A stretch of 64,000 nucleotides of DNA from Micromonospora cremea. Lineage in GTDB: Bacteria; Actinomycetota; Actinomycetes; Mycobacteriales; Micromonosporaceae. The stretch is from NCBI RefSeq assembly GCF_900143515.1, contig NZ_FSQT01000002.1, positions 993,501 to 1,057,500 on the forward strand. The letters are read 5' to 3'. The notes below the pieces were generated by a model. It searched no databases and was not told where the DNA came from. It worked only from the letters and a program-made list of their open reading frames with translations. Positions 19,417-28,146 of this stretch are shown piece by piece. A program made the translations under genes and the position numbers. How positions within the stretch are numbered: position 1 is the stretch's first letter; each line of letters starts with the position of its first letter.

Positions 19417-21531
19417 TCAGTTGCCGGTACGGGCACCGGTGACCTGGAAGGCGACCCGCTCGCTGGGCGGGACGAAGTCCTGCACCGGCTGGTCGCGCAG
19501 GGCGAAGGCGAGCACCTCGCCGACCGCGTCCACCATCCGGGCCTGCACCGCCTGACCCACCGCGTCGCGTGGGTCGTCCGGGTTCGCCGCCATCGAGGCC
19601 ACCGCGAGCTGCGGGGTGAACGCCACCACCGTCTCCGTCTCGTACCGCTCCGAGCTGCCGGTCTTGCCGGCCACCGGGCGGTTGAGTTTGGCCCGCAGAC
19701 CGGGTGCGGTGGCACCGTCGCAACGCCCGTACATCGACTGGTCGCCGACCGGGCAGCGGGCCGCGTCGGCGGCCGCCCGGGCCACATCGGTGTCGAGCGC
19801 CTGCCGGCAGTCCGGCTTGGCGGCGTCGACCGGGTGGCCGGCCGAGTCGGTGATCGAGACCACCGGCAGCGGGGCGCACCAGGTCCCCTCGGCCGCCACC
19901 GTGGCGTACGCCGTGGCCAGGTCGAGCGGGGTCGTCGCGGCCACGCCCAGGGTGAACGGGCCCCAGTTCTTCGCCCCGTACCGGGCCAGCCGGGCGTCGG
20001 AGTCGGCGCGCAGCACGATGCCCAGCCGCTCGGCCATCTCCACCACCCGGTCGGCGCCGACCCGCTCGGTGAGCCAGGCGAAGTACGTGTTCACCGAGCG
20101 CCCGAACGCGGTCCACATGGTGCGCCGGCCGTCCATCGACGACGGGCTGGAGTTCGCCGGGCACCAGCGGCCGTCACAGCTCGCCTCCCCGGTCACCGGG
20201 AACTTCGTGAGCAGCCGGGTCGGCGCGGTGAAGTCGGTCGACAGCGGCATGCCGGACTCCAGCGCGGCCAGCATGGTGAAGAGCTTGAACGTCGACCCGC
20301 CCTGGTACCCCTCGATCGCCCCGCCGCCGGCGATCAGCTGATTCACCGTGTTCGGGTGGTTCTTCTGCCCAGCAGGGTTGTCCGCCACGCTGTAGCTGCG
20401 GTTCACCGCCATCGCCAGCACCCGACCGGTGCCGGGCTGCACCACCGCGGTCGGCACCGCCCGGGCCTCGGTCGGCTTGTAGATCCGCAGCACCTGCTCG
20501 GTGGTGGCCCGCTGCACCGCCGGGTCGAGCGAGGAGACGATGGAGAACCCGCCCCGGCGCAGCGTGCGCTGCCGCTCGTCGGCGGTCGACCCGAACGCCG
20601 GCTGGCTGCTCCACCACCGGGTGAACCAGTCGCAGAAAAAGCCCCAGTCCTTGTGCCCGTCCGGCACGGCCGTGCAGTCGTTCGGGGTCTCGCTGGGCCG
20701 CAGGTCCAGCGGCTCGGCCCGCGCCGCCGCCGCCGCGTCCGCCGACACCTGGCTCGACTCCACCATCTGCTCCAGCACATACGCCCGCCGGTGCAGCGCG
20801 CTGTCGGCGTCGCCGTTGATCGGGTCGTCGCTGTCCGGCGACCGGACCAGCCCGGCCAGCAGCGCGGCCTGCGCCAGGGTCAGCTCCGCCGGGGACCGGG
20901 AGAAGTAGCGCTTGCTGGCCGCCGCGATGCCGTACGCCCCGGCGCCGAAATAGGCGATGTTGAGGTAGCGGGTGAGGATCTCGTCCTTGCTCAGCTCCCG
21001 CTCCAGCGCCAGCGCGTACCGCATCTCCTGGATCTTGCGGGCGGTGGTGACCTCGGTGGCCGCCCTGCGCTGGCTCTCGGTCAGCCGAGGATCGCTGCTG
21101 AGCACGTTGCGGACGTACTGCATGGTCAGCGTGGAGGCGCCCTGCCGGGTCCGGCCGTCGCGCTTGTTCACGGTGAACGCGCGCACCACACCCCGCAGGT
21201 CCACCCCGCTGTGCTGGAAGAACCGGACATCCTCGGCGGCCACGATGGCCTGGCGCATCACCGGCGCGACCTCGTGCAGCGGCACGTCCACCCGGTCCTC
21301 CTGGTAGAAGGAGGTGATCAGGGTGGTGCCGTCGTTGGCGTAGAGGTTGGAGCGCTGGGCGGTGGGCGGTGTGCGCAGCGTGTTCGGCAGCTCCGAGTAG
21401 GGCGTGGACAGGGCGCTGAAGCCGATCCCGAAGACCAGGGCCACCGGCAGGGCGGCCGCCGCCAGCACCAACCCGGCCAGCACACCGGCGATCACCACGG
21501 TCAGCAGTTTGTCGAGATGGGCCCGGATCAT
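19417..21531 (-). CDS. class A penicillin-binding protein (transglycosylase/transpeptidase)
   Basis: Bifunctional peptidoglycan synthase, 704 residues. It has an N-terminal membrane helix (about residues 10-38) and a GT51 domain with the catalytic Glu in VAAEDVRFFQHSGVD (about residue 100) and TRQGASTLTMQYVRN. The transpeptidase domain carries the SxxK motif in GGSTFK (about 409), SVN in GRSVNTYF (about 476) and KTG in GKTGSS (about 623). All catalytic motifs are intact. There is no PASTA domain; the C-terminus ends soon after the penicillin-binding fold. GGGGAG precedes the ATG. It may work with murA and the LCP protein elsewhere in the window, but is transcribed alone. Confidence 0.94.
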   Translation of the reverse strand: MIRAHLDKLLTVVIAGVLAGLVLAAAALPVALVFGIGFSALSTPYSELPNTLRTPPTAQRSNLYANDGTTLITSFYQEDRVDVPLHEVAPVMRQAIVAAEDVRFFQHSGVDLRGVVRAFTVNKRDGRTRQGASTLTMQYVRNVLSSDPRLTESQRRAATEVTTARKIQEMRYALALERELSKDEILTRYLNIAYFGAGAYGIAAASKRYFSRSPAELTLAQAALLAGLVRSPDSDDPINGDADSALHRRAYVLEQMVESSQVSADAAAAARAEPLDLRPSETPNDCTAVPDGHKDWGFFCDWFTRWWSSQPAFGSTADERQRTLRRGGFSIVSSLDPAVQRATTEQVLRIYKPTEARAVPTAVVQPGTGRVLAMAVNRSYSVADNPAGQKNHPNTVNQLIAGGGAIEGYQGGSTFKLFTMLAALESGMPLSTDFTAPTRLLTKFPVTGEASCDGRWCPANSSPSSMDGRRTMWTAFGRSVNTYFAWLTERVGADRVVEMAERLGIVLRADSDARLARYGAKNWGPFTLGVAATTPLDLATAYATVAAEGTWCAPLPVVSITDSAGHPVDAAKPDCRQALDTDVARAAADAARCPVGDQSMYGRCDGATAPGLRAKLNRPVAGKTGSSERYETETVVAFTPQLAVASMAANPDDPRDAVGQAVQARMVDAVGEVLAFALRDQPVQDFVPPSERVAFQVTGARTGN

Positions 21532-21580
21532 CAGCTCTCCCCGCAGGAGCCGGTCACGCTAGGACCCGTTCAGAATGACC

Positions 21581-21596
21581 CGAAAGGCCCCTTTCG
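21581..21596 (-). terminator. small hairpin after the phosphatase gene
   Basis: CGAAAGG-CC-CCTTTCG forms a 7-bp hairpin with a 2-nt loop, 42 nt downstream of the phosphatase stop, in the gap before the PBP start. Weak candidate terminator of the prmC-tsaC-phosphatase operon. Confidence 0.35.
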
Positions 21597-21637
21597 CCCC
21601 AGGTTTTCCCTAAACCCGGAGGAAACTCGCACGCCGC

Positions 21638-22249
21638 TCAGGGAAGCAGCGCGGCGGCCAGCGGGTGGACCGTCTCCTCGATCTCGTCCGCGACCCGGCT
21701 GAAGCACTGGTCGCCGCGACCCCACGGGTCGTCGAGATCGTCGGTCGGCAGCAGCGAGGCGCCCAGCCGGGCGTCGTGGGCCGCCGCCACCAGGGCCACG
21801 CCTCGGGCGTACACCGCCTCCGGGGTCGCCTCGGCCGGCGGCAGCGCGGCGGCGTCCACCGCGGCCAGCAGGCGGCCGAACTCACCCAGCACGAACGTGC
21901 GGGCCTCCGCGTCCGGACGCAGCGCCACCACGTACTCCTGCTGATCCGCGGTCGCGGTCAGGACCAGATCGGCGGCGTCGATGTGCTCCGACCGCAGCTT
22001 GCGCGCGGCGAACCCCTCGACGTCCCCACCCCGGCTGGTGACCTGGCGGGCCGCCGGCGGGTTCATCTCCTCGCCGGCGTGCCAGCCGCCCGTGCCGGCG
22101 CTGTGGCTGTGCAGCAACTCCTCGGCCCGGGCCGGGTCCTGCTCACGCCGGGCCAACCGCTCCCGCACGGCCAGGGCGAGCAACCGCTCGGCCATCGGCG
22201 AGCGGCAGATGTTGCCCATGCAGACGTGCAGCACGGTGAACGGGGGCAC
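21638..22249 (-). CDS. low-molecular-weight protein tyrosine/arginine phosphatase
   Basis: Cytoplasmic phosphatase of 203 residues. The active-site loop CMGNICRSPM has the nucleophile Cys10 and Arg16 (CX5R). The second Cys (Cys15) matches LMW-PTP and YwlE-type arginine phosphatases. The usual general-acid DP motif is probably LDDPWG near the C-terminus, so the enzyme looks active. It starts with GTG directly after the tsaC stop. Position next to tsaC mirrors ywlC-ywlE in Bacillus, which favours an arginine-phosphatase-like reading, though residue-level proof is lacking. Confidence 0.88.
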   Translation of the reverse strand: MPPFTVLHVCMGNICRSPMAERLLALAVRERLARREQDPARAEELLHSHSAGTGGWHAGEEMNPPAARQVTSRGGDVEGFAARKLRSEHIDAADLVLTATADQQEYVVALRPDAEARTFVLGEFGRLLAAVDAAALPPAEATPEAVYARGVALVAAAHDARLGASLLPTDDLDDPWGRGDQCFSRVADEIEETVHPLAAALLP

Positions 22250-22897
22250 TCAGACCCCCCGGCCGTCGACGAGATCCGGCACCACGTCGCGCAGCTTCTC
22301 CAGCGGAATCGCGCCGGCCCGCAGCAGCTGCGGCACCTCGCCGGTCAGGTCCACGATCGTGCTGGGCACCGGGTCCGGGCACGGCCCGGCCTCCAGGTAC
22401 GCCCGCACCGAGTAGCTGAGCTGGTCGCGCGCCTCCTCCGCGGTGACCGCGGCGGGCTGGCCGGTCTTGTTGGCCGAGGAGACCGCCATCGGGCCGGTCT
22501 CCCGCAGCACCTCCAGCGCCACCGGGTGCAGCGGCATCCGCACCGCCACCGTGCCCGACTTGTCGCCGAGGTCCCACTGCAGGCTCGGCGAGTGCTCGAC
22601 CACGATCGTCAACGCACCCGGCCAGAACGCCTCCACCAGGTCCCGCGCGGCGGTGGGCAGCGAGAAGACCAACCCGTCCAGGGTCTGCCGCGAGCCGATC
22701 AGCACCGGCGGCGGCATCTGCCGACCCCGGCCCTTCGCGTCCAGCAGCGCCTTGACCGCGTACGGGGTGAACGCGTCCGCGCCGATGCCGTAGACGGTAT
22801 CCGTCGGCAGGACGACCAGCTCGCCGTTCTTGACCGCCTCGATGGCCGCGGCGATGCCGCGGTCCCGATCGGCGGGCGACCGGCAGTCGTAGAGCAT
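22250..22897 (-). CDS. tsaC: L-threonylcarbamoyladenylate synthase
   Basis: First step of t6A37 tRNA modification: makes threonylcarbamoyl-AMP from Thr, bicarbonate and ATP. 215 residues, a single YrdC domain without the Sua5 C-terminal extension. Landmarks are VVLPTDTVYGIGADAF, GSRQTLDGLV, FWPGALTIVVE, VAVRMPLHP and VSSANKTGQPA. The ATG at 22897 overlaps the prmC stop by one base (TGATG). The stop is immediately followed by the phosphatase GTG. Three-gene translationally coupled operon. Confidence 0.94.
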   Translation of the reverse strand: MLYDCRSPADRDRGIAAAIEAVKNGELVVLPTDTVYGIGADAFTPYAVKALLDAKGRGRQMPPPVLIGSRQTLDGLVFSLPTAARDLVEAFWPGALTIVVEHSPSLQWDLGDKSGTVAVRMPLHPVALEVLRETGPMAVSSANKTGQPAAVTAEEARDQLSYSVRAYLEAGPCPDPVPSTIVDLTGEVPQLLRAGAIPLEKLRDVVPDLVDGRGV

Positions 22898-23844
22898 CAC
22901 GAGGAGTCAGTCTGCCACGCCGTCCCGCTCGGGGCGTGCTGGCCGTCCGCCCGTCGGGACGCGGTGGCATAGCGAGGGCGGCCGGTGAGGTCCGGATGCT
23001 CCATGATCGCGGTGAACCGGCCGTCCGCGGCGAGCAGCCCGGGCACCGCCGAGCCGTGCGTGTCGTCGTGCTCGACCCCGAGCACGCCGCCGGGGCGCAG
23101 CAGCGCCGCCGCCCGGGCGATCACCGGCCGGATCACCGCCAGACCGTCCACGCCACCGAAGACCGCCTCCGCCGGGTCGTGCCCGGCCACCTCCGGCGGC
23201 ACCACCACGTCGACCGGCACGTACGGCGGGTTGCAGAGCAGCACGTCCACCCGGCCCACCAGGTCGGCCAGCAGGTCGGGCGCGGTGACGTCGGCCTCGA
23301 CCACCTCGATCGGGCGGTCCCCCGCCTCGGCGCGCTCCGCCGCGTTGCGGCGCAGCCAGGCCAGCGCCGCCGGGGACCGCTCCACCGCCACCACCCGCGC
23401 CCCCGGCAACTCCTGTGCCACCGCCAGCGCGATCGCGCCGGAGCCGCTGCACAGGTCCACCACCAGCGGGTCGGGCCGACCCCGGCCCTGCTCGAGGCCC
23501 CAGCCGGCCAGCAGCTCGGTCTCCGGCCGGGGCACGAAGACGCCCGGGCCGACCGCCAGCTCCAGATGCCGGAAGCCGGCCCGACCGGTCAAATGCTGCA
23601 ACGGCTCCCGGGCGGCACGGCGGCGCACCAGCTCGTCGAGCCGGGCCAGGTGATCGTCGGTCAGGTCGTCAACGAGCGCCAGCCGCCCGCGGGGCACCCC
23701 CAGGACGTACGCCGCCAGCAACTCGGCCTCCACCCGGGCCGGGCCCACCCCGGCGGCGGCGAGCAGCCGGGCCGCCCGGGCCACCGCGGCCGACGGACGG
23801 AGCCGCCCTGTCCCTTCGGGGGGGTGTTGCGGCAGAGTGGTCAC
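22897..23844 (-). CDS. prmC: peptide chain release factor N(5)-glutamine methyltransferase
   Basis: SAM-dependent enzyme that methylates the GGQ glutamine of release factors; 315 residues. A helical N-terminal RF-binding domain contains LQHLTGRAGFRHL and FVPRPETELL. The Rossmann domain has VVDLCSGSGAIALAVA and the substrate-binding NPPY at residues 205-208. The GTG at 23844 is chosen because upstream sequence is not family-like and a -10-like CATGAT lies 6 nt before it. Its substrate RF1 is encoded nearby (prfA, 25471-26559), separated by the opposing GGDEF gene. Confidence 0.94.
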   Translation of the reverse strand: MTTLPQHPPEGTGRLRPSAAVARAARLLAAAGVGPARVEAELLAAYVLGVPRGRLALVDDLTDDHLARLDELVRRRAAREPLQHLTGRAGFRHLELAVGPGVFVPRPETELLAGWGLEQGRGRPDPLVVDLCSGSGAIALAVAQELPGARVVAVERSPAALAWLRRNAAERAEAGDRPIEVVEADVTAPDLLADLVGRVDVLLCNPPYVPVDVVVPPEVAGHDPAEAVFGGVDGLAVIRPVIARAAALLRPGGVLGVEHDDTHGSAVPGLLAADGRFTAIMEHPDLTGRPRYATASRRADGQHAPSGTAWQTDSS

Positions 23845-23916
23845 GCCATAATCATGAAGCGTCGCGGGCGACGCCACGAACCGGTGCGTCGAGGCGCACA
23901 CGACGGGAGGTCGCGA

Positions 23917-25464
23917 GTGGGCTGGCTCGACCGGGTCGATGACCAGGTTGACGCCCTCACGCACGCCCGGGCGTTGCAGGAGGCCAGTCGTTCCGCAGAG
24001 TCGTACACCCTGCTGGAGCGGGTGATCCGCACCACGACGGACCCGGCGGCGCGAGCGGACGCGATGGTGCAGCGACTCTCCGCGCTGATCAATCTCGGTC
24101 GGACGGCGGAGTTCACCCGGGCCATCGAGGAGGCCTCGGCGGCGGTCCGCGACCTCGCCGAGCCCTATCTGCACGGGCACCTCAACGCACTGGCCGCGCT
24201 CGCCGCGCACCACCAGGGCGCACTGGACCGCTGCGTCACCCACCTGGTGAAGGCCGCCCGGGCGCTGGGCGCCGTGGAGGACCCGGACCGGGACACCGCC
24301 TGGGGCTGGCACGACCTCGCCATGGCGTACAGCTACCTCAGCTTCCACGGGTACGCCCTCGGGGCGATCGAACGCGCCCGCCAGCTGGGGCTGACCGCCG
24401 GGATCCCGGAGGAGACGTTCGCCGCACCGGGCATCCGGCTCCGCAACGCCGTGGCGCTGGACCACAACGGCGACAGCGACGGCTGCCTGCGCGTGCTCCG
24501 GGACGTCGCCGCCGACCTGGCCCGGTTCATGCACGCCGGAAGGGCCGGCCGGCTGCGCCCCAGCAGCCTCGCCGCGTACGGCTACGCGGCCGCCAGGCAG
24601 GCCGCGCTCGGCGACCGGGTGGAGTCCGGCGGAGACGGCGATCCGTCCCGGCTGCTCAGCCACGGCGGGGACAGCGCCCGCGCGCGCGACATGCGTCAAC
24701 TCGGGCAGGTCTGCCTGGCCGTCGCCGCCGGACGGCCGATCGAGGCGGTCACCCGGCTGGACTCCATCCGGGTGTCCACCGAGACGCTCGGCTCGGCCGA
24801 GCCGGCCCGGCTGCGCAGCATCGCACTGGCCCGGGCCGGAGACCACGTGGCGGCGCACCGCGCCGACCGGCTGGCGTTCCGGCTCGCCGCGCAGCGCAAC
24901 GACCGGCTGCGCGACGTCTACATCGACGGCATCGCCGCCCGGATCGACCACGAGGAGATGCGCCGCGAGGCGGCGCGGTTCGAGGGCGAGGCACTGACCG
25001 ACCCGCTCACCGGGCTGCCCAACCGGCGGCGGCTGGAGCGGTACATCACCGCCGTCGTCACCCGCGGCGAGCGGGTGGTGATCGGCGTCTGCGATCTGGA
25101 CGGCTTCAAGGCCGTCAACACCCGGCACGGGCACCACTCCGGCGACCTGGTGCTGCAACGCGTCGCCGGGGTGATCAACCGGGTGATGCGGCGGGGCGAC
25201 TTCGTGGCCCGTTACGGCGGCGACGAGTTCGTGGTGGTGCTGCCGGACACCGGCATGACCGAGGCCGCCGAGGTGGCCCGCCGGATCGAAGCGGCGGTCC
25301 GCGCCGAAGACTGGGAGTCACTGGTGCCGGGGACCCCGGTCGGGGTGAGCATCGGCTTCGCCGAGGTCTCCGGCGGACGTGGTCTGCGCGACGCGCTCAG
25401 CGTCGCCTTCGAGGAGGCCGACCGGGAGATGCTGCGAGCCAAGAGCCGCCCGCGCGCGAGCTGA
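23917..25464 (+). CDS. diguanylate cyclase with N-terminal helical (TPR-like) sensor region
   Basis: Cytoplasmic c-di-GMP synthase of 515 residues without membrane segments. Residues 1 to about 350 are Ala/Leu/Arg-rich paired helices resembling TPRs. The GGDEF domain starts at DPLTGLPNRRRLERY. The active site GGDEF (434-438) is intact. RxxD (RRGD, 425-428) lies exactly five residues upstream, the inhibitory I-site that gives product feedback. Start: GTG 23917 with GGGAGG 6 nt upstream. It is divergent from prmC (72 nt apart) and converges with prfA, leaving 6 nt. In actinomycetes c-di-GMP controls development through BldD, a plausible but unproven target here. Confidence 0.92.
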   Translation: MGWLDRVDDQVDALTHARALQEASRSAESYTLLERVIRTTTDPAARADAMVQRLSALINLGRTAEFTRAIEEASAAVRDLAEPYLHGHLNALAALAAHHQGALDRCVTHLVKAARALGAVEDPDRDTAWGWHDLAMAYSYLSFHGYALGAIERARQLGLTAGIPEETFAAPGIRLRNAVALDHNGDSDGCLRVLRDVAADLARFMHAGRAGRLRPSSLAAYGYAAARQAALGDRVESGGDGDPSRLLSHGGDSARARDMRQLGQVCLAVAAGRPIEAVTRLDSIRVSTETLGSAEPARLRSIALARAGDHVAAHRADRLAFRLAAQRNDRLRDVYIDGIAARIDHEEMRREAARFEGEALTDPLTGLPNRRRLERYITAVVTRGERVVIGVCDLDGFKAVNTRHGHHSGDLVLQRVAGVINRVMRRGDFVARYGGDEFVVVLPDTGMTEAAEVARRIEAAVRAEDWESLVPGTPVGVSIGFAEVSGGRGLRDALSVAFEEADREMLRAKSRPRAS

Positions 25465-25470
25465 CCGGGG

Positions 25471-26559
25471 TCAGCGGCGGGTCAGCTCGGTGTCGCCGGC
25501 CAGCCGCGCGGCGCGGTCGGCCTCGGTCAGGGCGTCCAGCACCCCGTCCAGCTCGCCGGCCAGCGCCAGATCCAGGTTGTACGCGGTGTAGCCGATCCGG
25601 TGGTCGGTGATCCGGTTCTGCGGGAAGTTGTAGGTGCGGATCCGCTCCGAGCGGTCCACCGTACGGATCTGCGCCTTTCGGGCGTCCGAGGCGGCGGCGT
25701 CGGCCTGCTCCTGGGCGGCGGCGAGCAGCCGGGCCCGCAGGATCCGCATCGCCTGCTCCCGGTTCTGGAGCTGGGACTTCTCGTTCTGGCAGGACACCAC
25801 GATGCCGGTCGGCAGGTGGGTGATCCGCACCGCCGAGTCGGTGGTGTTCACCGACTGGCCGCCCGGGCCGGACGAGCGGAACACGTCGATGCGCAGGTCG
25901 TTCTGGTCGATGGTGACGTCGACGTCCTCGGCCTCCGGCAGCACCAGCACCCCGGCGGCGCTGGTGTGGATCCGGCCCTGCGACTCGGTGACCGGGACGC
26001 GCTGCACCCGGTGCACGCCGCCCTCCCACTTGAGCCGCGACCAGACGCCGTTGCCGCCCTCCGGGACGCCCTTGGTCTTGATCGACAGCGAGACGTCCTT
26101 GACCCCGCCCAGGTCGGAGTCCTGCGCGTCGATCACCTCGGTGACCCAGCCGTGGCGCTCGGCGTACCGCGTGTACATCCGCAGCAGGTCACCGGCGAAC
26201 AGCGCCGACTCCTCGCCGCCCTCACCGGCCTTGATCTCGACGATCACGTCCTTGGCGTCGTGCGGGTCGCGCGGGATGAGCAGCTCGGCGAGGCGCTCCT
26301 CCAGGACCGGCAGGGACGCCGCGATCGCCTCGGTCTCGGCAGCGAAGGAGGGATCCTCGGCCGCCAGCTCGCGGGCCGCGGCCAGGTCGGCACGCGCCTG
26401 CTCCAGCTCACCGGCAGCCTTGTGCAGCGGCACCAGCTCGGCGTACCGACGGCCGACCCGCCGCGCGGTCGCCTGGTCGGCGTGGATCGCCGGATCGGCC
26501 AGCCGCTTCTCCAGCTCCGCGTACTCGTCGAGGAGGCCGGCCAGACGCTCGCTGCTCAT
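25471..26559 (-). CDS. prfA: peptide chain release factor 1
   Basis: Terminates translation at UAA/UAG; 362 residues. The tripeptide codon-recognition motif appears as PVT in [10 protein letters not shown] (about residue 190). The catalytic GGQ is in [14 protein letters not shown] (about 232), substrate of the PrmC encoded downstream. The ATG at 26559 has GAAGGAG at good distance. A longer open frame upstream shows no homology. Six bases separate its stop from the convergent diguanylate cyclase. Confidence 0.96.
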   Translation of the reverse strand: MSSERLAGLLDEYAELEKRLADPAIHADQATARRVGRRYAELVPLHKAAGELEQARADLAAARELAAEDPSFAAETEAIAASLPVLEERLAELLIPRDPHDAKDVIVEIKAGEGGEESALFAGDLLRMYTRYAERHGWVTEVIDAQDSDLGGVKDVSLSIKTKGVPEGGNGVWSRLKWEGGVHRVQRVPVTESQGRIHTSAAGVLVLPEAEDVDVTIDQNDLRIDVFRSSGPGGQSVNTTDSAVRITHLPTGIVVSCQNEKSQLQNREQAMRILRARLLAAAQEQADAAASDARKAQIRTVDRSERIRTYNFPQNRITDHRIGYTAYNLDLALAGELDGVLDALTEADRAARLAGDTELTRR

Positions 26560-26644
26560 GCTGCGGATGCTCCTTCGAGGGTGCGGCGCCGGCCGGGCCG
26601 GACCGAGTGCCGGTCGCCGGCCGGAAAAAGGGCGGAATACGGAC

Positions 26645-26681
26645 GGCGCCCGCATCCGGTCGAAAACCGGACGCGGGCGCC
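26645..26681 (-). terminator. terminator hairpin after rpmE
   Basis: GGCGCCCGCATCCGGT (26645-26660) pairs with ACCGGACGCGGGCGCC (26666-26681) with a single mismatch; loop CGAAA. It begins 10 nt downstream of the rpmE stop, with no U-run. It should reduce read-through from rpmE into prfA, which then needs its own promoter. Confidence 0.75.
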
Positions 26682-26691
26682 GAACGAGGAG

Positions 26692-26916
26692 CTACTTGGC
26701 CTTCTTGGCCTGAACCTTGGCGTACTTCTGCTGGAACTTCGCGACCCGGCCGGCGGTGTCGAGAACGCGCTGCTTACCGGTGTAGAACGGGTGGCAGGCG
26801 CTGCAGGTCTCGACGTGGATCGCCCCGCCCTTGGCGGTGCTGCGGGTCGTGAACGTGTTGCCACAGGAGCAGCTGACCTCGGTGGTCACGTACTCCGGGT
26901 GGATGTTTGCCTTCAT
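26692..26916 (-). CDS. rpmE: 50S ribosomal protein L31 (zinc-binding C+ type)
   Basis: Ribosomal protein of 74 residues. Cys16, Cys18, Cys38 and Cys41 form the CxC...CxxC zinc site (VSCSCGN and ETCSACHPF), so this is the zinc-containing form, normally expressed when zinc is sufficient. The Lys-rich C-terminus is typical. It has the usual position between rho and prfA. The 5' region contains a strong hairpin (26961-26985) that might be a leader regulated by the protein. Confidence 0.97.
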   Translation of the reverse strand: MKANIHPEYVTTEVSCSCGNTFTTRSTAKGGAIHVETCSACHPFYTGKQRVLDTAGRVAKFQQKYAKVQAKKAK

Positions 26917-26960
26917 CTCGCCTCGGTCCTCTCGTTGGTGGTCGCCGGGTCGCCGTCACC

Positions 26961-26985
26961 GCCCGTCGCGCCGTGCGCGACGGGC
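26961..26985 (-). promoter_or_regulatory. hairpin in the rpmE 5' region, candidate L31 leader
   Basis: GCCCGTCGCG (26961-26970) and CGCGACGGGC (26976-26985) form a perfect 10-bp stem with a 5-nt loop, 45 nt upstream of the rpmE ATG. Autoregulatory leaders before L31 genes are known in actinobacteria, so this is a candidate. It could also be an upstream terminator. The rest of 26917-27191 shows no gene. Confidence 0.4.
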
Positions 26986-27191
26986 TCGGGCGTGAACCGG
27001 AACCGGTGGCCGATTGACCAGTGTGCCATGGGCCTGAGCCGACCCGTTAATCGGGCCGCACACCTCGTCCGGCATCGTCAACACGTGCCTCCCCATCCGC
27101 ATTCCCGCCGCCCGGCCGGGCATTCACCACTCGGCGGGCCGCCGCCGAGTATCCCGTCGGGGGTACGCCCACCGAAGCCGGAGGGGAGCTG

Positions 27192-28088
27192 ATGACCCGC
27201 CTGATCGCCACCCGGGGCCTGCCGGCATCCGGCAAGACGACCTTCGCCCGGACCCTCCAGCCGTCCGTGGTCCGGGTCAACCGCGACGACCTGCGCCGGA
27301 TGCTGCACGGCGAGCGGCTCTTCACCCAGTGGGCGGAGGCGCAGGTGACCACCGTGCAGCGGGCCCAGGTCGAGGCGCTGCTGCGGGCCCGGGCGGACGT
27401 CTGCGTGGACGACACCAACCTGCGCTCGCGGACCCTACGGGACTGGGCCGAACTGGCCGCCCGGTACGGCGCGGAGTTCGAGGTGCACGACTTCACCGAC
27501 GTGCCGCTGGCCGAGTGCCTGCGCCGCGACGCCGCCCGCCCGGAGGCCGACCGGGTCGGCGCGGACGTGATCTGCCGGCTGCACGAACGCTACCTGGAGG
27601 GGCGGACGCTGCCGTTGCCGGTGCCGCAGGCCCGCACCGGACGACCCGCCGCCGTGCACCCGCCGTCGGCCGAGCCACCGGAGATCGTCCTGGTGGACAT
27701 CGACGGCACCGTCGCGCTGGCCGTCTCGCGCAGCCCGTACGACATGACCCGGGTGGGCGAGGACCAGCCGAACCCGGCGGTGATCGCGGCGGTCCGAGCG
27801 ATGCACGCCGCCGGGTACGGGGTGGTCTTCTGCTCCGGGCGGGACGCCTCGGCGCGGGCAACCACCGAGGCGTGGCTGGCCCGGCACGTCCGGGTTCCCT
27901 ACCTCGGCCTGCACCTGCGCGCCGTCGGCGACTCCCGCAAGGACTCGATCGTCAAGCGGGAGATCTACGACCGGGAGATTCGGGACCGCTACCGGGTGGT
28001 CGGCGTCTTCGACGACCGCGCTCAGGTGGTCCAGATGTGGCGCTCCCTCGGCCTGACCGTCTTCCAGGTGGCCGACGGCGACTTCTGA
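27192..28088 (+). CDS. T4-type polynucleotide 5'-kinase/3'-phosphatase
   Basis: Two-domain nucleic-acid end-healing enzyme, 298 residues (phage T4 Pnkp has 301). The kinase domain has the P-loop GLPASGKT (9-16), NRDDL (about 30-34) and DDTNL (about 73-77), matching T4 NRDDY and SDTNL. The HAD phosphatase domain has DIDGT with Asp169/Asp171, the sugar-contact region GRDASARAT, Lys-containing RKDSIVK and the terminal DDRAQVVQMWRSLG. It ends in VADGDF, almost the T4 ending. Homology is end to end. GGAGGGGA precedes the ATG. No RNA ligase lies next to it. Likely role: healing RNA or DNA termini; the substrate is not proven. Confidence 0.9.
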   Translation: MTRLIATRGLPASGKTTFARTLQPSVVRVNRDDLRRMLHGERLFTQWAEAQVTTVQRAQVEALLRARADVCVDDTNLRSRTLRDWAELAARYGAEFEVHDFTDVPLAECLRRDAARPEADRVGADVICRLHERYLEGRTLPLPVPQARTGRPAAVHPPSAEPPEIVLVDIDGTVALAVSRSPYDMTRVGEDQPNPAVIAAVRAMHAAGYGVVFCSGRDASARATTEAWLARHVRVPYLGLHLRAVGDSRKDSIVKREIYDREIRDRYRVVGVFDDRAQVVQMWRSLGLTVFQVADGDF

Positions 28089-28092
28089 GGCG

Positions 28093-28142
28093 AAGGAAGG
28101 GCCCCTTCCTGTGCACGAGGCGATAAGAAGGGGCCCTTCCTT
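28093..28142. repeat. 50-nt GGGCCC-centred inverted repeat between convergent genes
   Basis: AAGGAAGGGCCCCTTC (28093-28108) and GAAGGGGCCCTTCCTT (28127-28142) are a perfect 16-bp inverted repeat with an 18-nt loop. Each arm is itself nearly palindromic around GGGCCC. It fills the 58-nt gap between two convergent stops (28088 and 28147). It should act as a bidirectional terminator and has the look of a dispersed intergenic repeat. Confidence 0.7.
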
Positions 28143-28146
28143 GCAC

